Below are positions 5,754 to 7,363 of a stretch of 7,363 nt of DNA, in pieces. A program made the position numbers and the translations under genes. The stretch's first letter is position 1; each line of letters starts with the position of its first letter. The notes under the pieces are model-generated. The model worked only from the letters and a program-made list of their open reading frames with translations, did not search any database and had not been told where the DNA came from. The DNA is from Pseudomonadota bacterium (GTDB lineage Bacteria; Pseudomonadota; Gammaproteobacteria; Burkholderiales; Burkholderiaceae_D): NCBI GenBank assembly GCA_023389425.1, contig JAEWEK010000236.1, positions 1 to 7,363 on the forward strand, read 5' to 3'.

Positions 5754-7028
5754 TCAGGCTGCGGATTCTACCGGAGCCCCGTAATTCTTTTGCACGTAAT
5801 CCAGCACGATCCGCTGGAACTCTTCCACAATCTTCTCGCCGCGCAGCGTCGCCACTTTCTGGCCGTCGACGAACACCGGCGCCGCCGGCGATTCGCCGGT
5901 ACCCGGCAGGCTGATGCCGATATTGGCGTGCTTGCTTTCGCCCGGCCCGTTGACGATGCAGCCCATCACGGCCACATTCATCGCTTCCACGCCCGGATAG
6001 GCTTTCTTCCATTCCGGCATGCTATCGCGCAGGAAGGTCTGGATGTTGTCGGCCAGTTCCTGGAACACGGTCGAGGTGGTGCGGCCGCAGCCCGGGCAAG
6101 CGATCACCATCGGCGCGAATTTGCGCAGGCCCATGGTTTGCAGGATCTCCTGCGCCACCACCACTTCCTTGCTGCGGTCGCCACCTGGTTCCGGGGTCAG
6201 CGAAATGCGGATGGTGTCGCCGATGCCTTCCTGCAGCAGCACCGACAGCGCCGCCGTCGAGGCGACGATGCCCTTGCTGCCCATGCCCGCTTCGGTCAGG
6301 CCCAGGTGCAGCGGATAGTCGCAGCGCTTGGCCAGCTCGCGGTACACGGCGATCAGGTCCTGCACGCCGGATACCTTGCACGACAGGATGATCTTGTCGC
6401 CGGCCAGGCCGAGTTCCTCGGCGCGCTGGGCGTTCTCGATGGCCGAGGTCACCAGCGCCTCGTACATCACGGCTTGCGCGCTCCACGGCTGTTCGCGCTG
6501 CGCGTTCTCGTCCATGATGCGGGCCAGCAGCGACTGGTCCAGGCTGCCCCAGTTCACGCCGATGCGCACCGGCTTGTCGTACTTGATCGCGATCTCGATC
6601 ATCTGGGCGAACTGGCTGTCGCGCTTGGCGCCCTGCCCCACGTTGCCCGGATTGATGCGGTATTTCGACAGCGCCCTGGCGCACTCCGGATAGTCGCGCA
6701 GCAGCAGGTGGCCGTTGTAGTGGAAGTCGCCGACCAGCGGCACGTCCACGCCCATCTTGTCGAGCTGTTCGCGGATGGCCGGCACGGCGGCCGCCGCTTC
6801 AGGCGTATTGACCGTGATGCGCACCACTTCGGAACCGGCACGCGCCAGCTCCTTGACCTGGATCGCGGTGCCGATCGCGTCGGCGGTATCGGTATTGGTC
6901 ATCGACTGCACCACCACCGGTGCATCGCCGCCGACCCAGACCTGGCGCGCGCCGTGCGACACCAGTACCTTGCGGCTGGCGCGGCGGGCGAGCGGGCCGG
7001 ACGGGATGGGCGAATATTGCGAAGTCAT
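5754..7028 (-). CDS. ispG: 4-hydroxy-3-methylbut-2-en-1-yl diphosphate synthase IspG (GcpE)
   Basis: A 424-residue protein of the two-domain bacterial IspG type. The TIM-barrel domain covers about 25-295, with VVVQSMTNTDTAD (38-50), the GDFHYNGHLLL segment (100-110), KYRINPGNVG (122-131) and LGLTEAGMGSKG (242-253). The C-terminal [4Fe-4S] domain has the three cluster cysteines C311 and C314 (CPGCGRT) and C357 (MGCIVNGPGES), and the conserved glutamate E364 that I take as the fourth ligand by analogy with the family. IspG converts methylerythritol cyclodiphosphate to HMBPP, the next-to-last MEP pathway step, using electrons from flavodoxin or ferredoxin. The ATG at 7026-7028 has AGAGGA (7034-7039) five bases upstream. 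The rodZ stop is only 12 bp away, so the two are probably co-transcribed. All key residues are present; nothing looks truncated. Confidence 0.98.
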   Translation of the reverse strand: MTSQYSPIPSGPLARRASRKVLVSHGARQVWVGGDAPVVVQSMTNTDTADAIGTAIQVKELARAGSEVVRITVNTPEAAAAVPAIREQLDKMGVDVPLVGDFHYNGHLLLRDYPECARALSKYRINPGNVGQGAKRDSQFAQMIEIAIKYDKPVRIGVNWGSLDQSLLARIMDENAQREQPWSAQAVMYEALVTSAIENAQRAEELGLAGDKIILSCKVSGVQDLIAVYRELAKRCDYPLHLGLTEAGMGSKGIVASTAALSVLLQEGIGDTIRISLTPEPGGDRSKEVVVAQEILQTMGLRKFAPMVIACPGCGRTTSTVFQELADNIQTFLRDSMPEWKKAYPGVEAMNVAVMGCIVNGPGESKHANIGISLPGTGESPAAPVFVDGQKVATLRGEKIVEEFQRIVLDYVQKNYGAPVESAA

Positions 7029-7033
7029 TGCTG

Positions 7034-7039
7034 TCCTCT
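7034..7039 (-). promoter_or_regulatory. ispG ribosome binding site
   Basis: AGAGGA on the minus strand lies five bases before the ispG ATG. It is a strong Shine-Dalgarno site fitting inside the 12-bp rodZ-ispG gap and confirms the ispG start. Confidence 0.8.
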
Positions 7040-7040
7040 G

Positions 7041-7363
7041 TTACTTGAGCGCGACGCGGGCAATGGTTTTACCCGGCAGCAGCGGCAGCTCGACGGCGGC
7101 GCCGCGCAGGCTGGCGTTCACGCCTTTCGGGTTGCCGACCGTCAGCGTCAGCGGCTGCTCGACCGGCAGCGCTTGCGTGTCGCCGGCCTTGACCAGGCGC
7201 GAAATCAGGTTCTTGCCGTCCGCGGTACGCACCTGGATCCACGAATCCTCGTTGACCTTCAGGACCAGGCCGTTGGCGGGCACGGCGGTTTCGGCGGCGG
7301 CCAGCACCGGGGCCGGCGCGGCGGCCGGCTGGGCCGGTGGCGGCGCGACGGCCGCGCCCGGGG
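7041..7363 (-). CDS. rodZ: Cytoskeletal protein RodZ, periplasmic C-terminal part (partial)
   Basis: Only the last 106 codons are in the window; the start lies off the right edge. The visible part begins with a Pro/Ala-rich linker (about 7305-7363), as found between the RodZ membrane segment and its periplasmic domain. A beta-rich domain of the RodZ C-terminal type (DUF4115) follows, with LVLKVNEDSWIQVRTADGK, then SRLVKAGDTQALPVEQPL and LTVGNPKGVNASLRGAAVEL. The gene ends at TAA 7041-7043. RodZ links MreB filaments to the cell-wall elongation machinery. The N-terminal helix-turn-helix domain and transmembrane segment cannot be checked here. The identity rests on the domain plus the conserved rodZ-ispG-hisS order. 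An apparent GTG at 7305-7307 is an internal valine, not a start. Confidence 0.9.
   Translation of the reverse strand, partial: PGAAVAPPPAQPAAAPAPVLAAAETAVPANGLVLKVNEDSWIQVRTADGKNLISRLVKAGDTQALPVEQPLTLTVGNPKGVNASLRGAAVELPLLPGKTIARVALK

Overview
The window is a high-GC stretch of chromosomal core genome, most likely from a betaproteobacterium of the order Burkholderiales. The protein sequences look like Oxalobacteraceae (Massilia/Janthinobacterium/Duganella type); this is inferred from remembered family sequences, not from a search. All recognisable genes lie on the minus strand. Read in the direction of transcription (right to left) the order is rodZ (3' end only) - ispG - hisS - yfgM - bamB - der - hfq - hflX (5' end only). 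This is the standard betaproteobacterial arrangement of this housekeeping cluster. I saw no phage, IS element, CRISPR array, tRNA/rRNA gene or defence system.

Layout, right to left: the RodZ periplasmic C-terminal domain (7041-7363) ends 12 bp before ispG (5754-7028, isoprenoid synthesis). A 252-bp gap follows (5502-5753). It holds a REP/BIME-like inverted repeat, a possible 25-codon leader ORF with a strong Shine-Dalgarno sequence, and a perfect 22-bp palindrome. Next come hisS (4158-5501), yfgM (3449-4117), a 143-bp gap filled mostly by a second, related inverted repeat, then bamB (2160-3305) and der (809-2152), which are only 7 bp apart. A 141-bp gap holds the probable hfq promoter and leader, followed by hfq (431-667) and hflX (1-425), which are 5 bp apart.

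Functional grouping: YfgM and BamB serve envelope protein export and outer-membrane assembly, and RodZ serves cell shape. IspG supplies isoprenoids (quinones, undecaprenyl carrier). HisS, Der and HflX serve translation and the ribosome, and Hfq is the RNA chaperone. The short gaps (rodZ/ispG, hisS/yfgM, bamB/der, hfq/hflX) suggest co-transcription, while the three longer gaps are where expression could be uncoupled.

The coding content is ordinary. The non-coding parts are of more interest: two BIME-like elements of related but distinct subtype, placed identically just after ispG and after yfgM and differing by compensatory stem changes; a possible in-frame leader ORF ahead of hisS whose amber stop lies in a palindrome; a histidine/aspartate-rich C-terminal tail on HisS; and an AAC-rich hfq leader. 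No convincing new multi-gene system is present.
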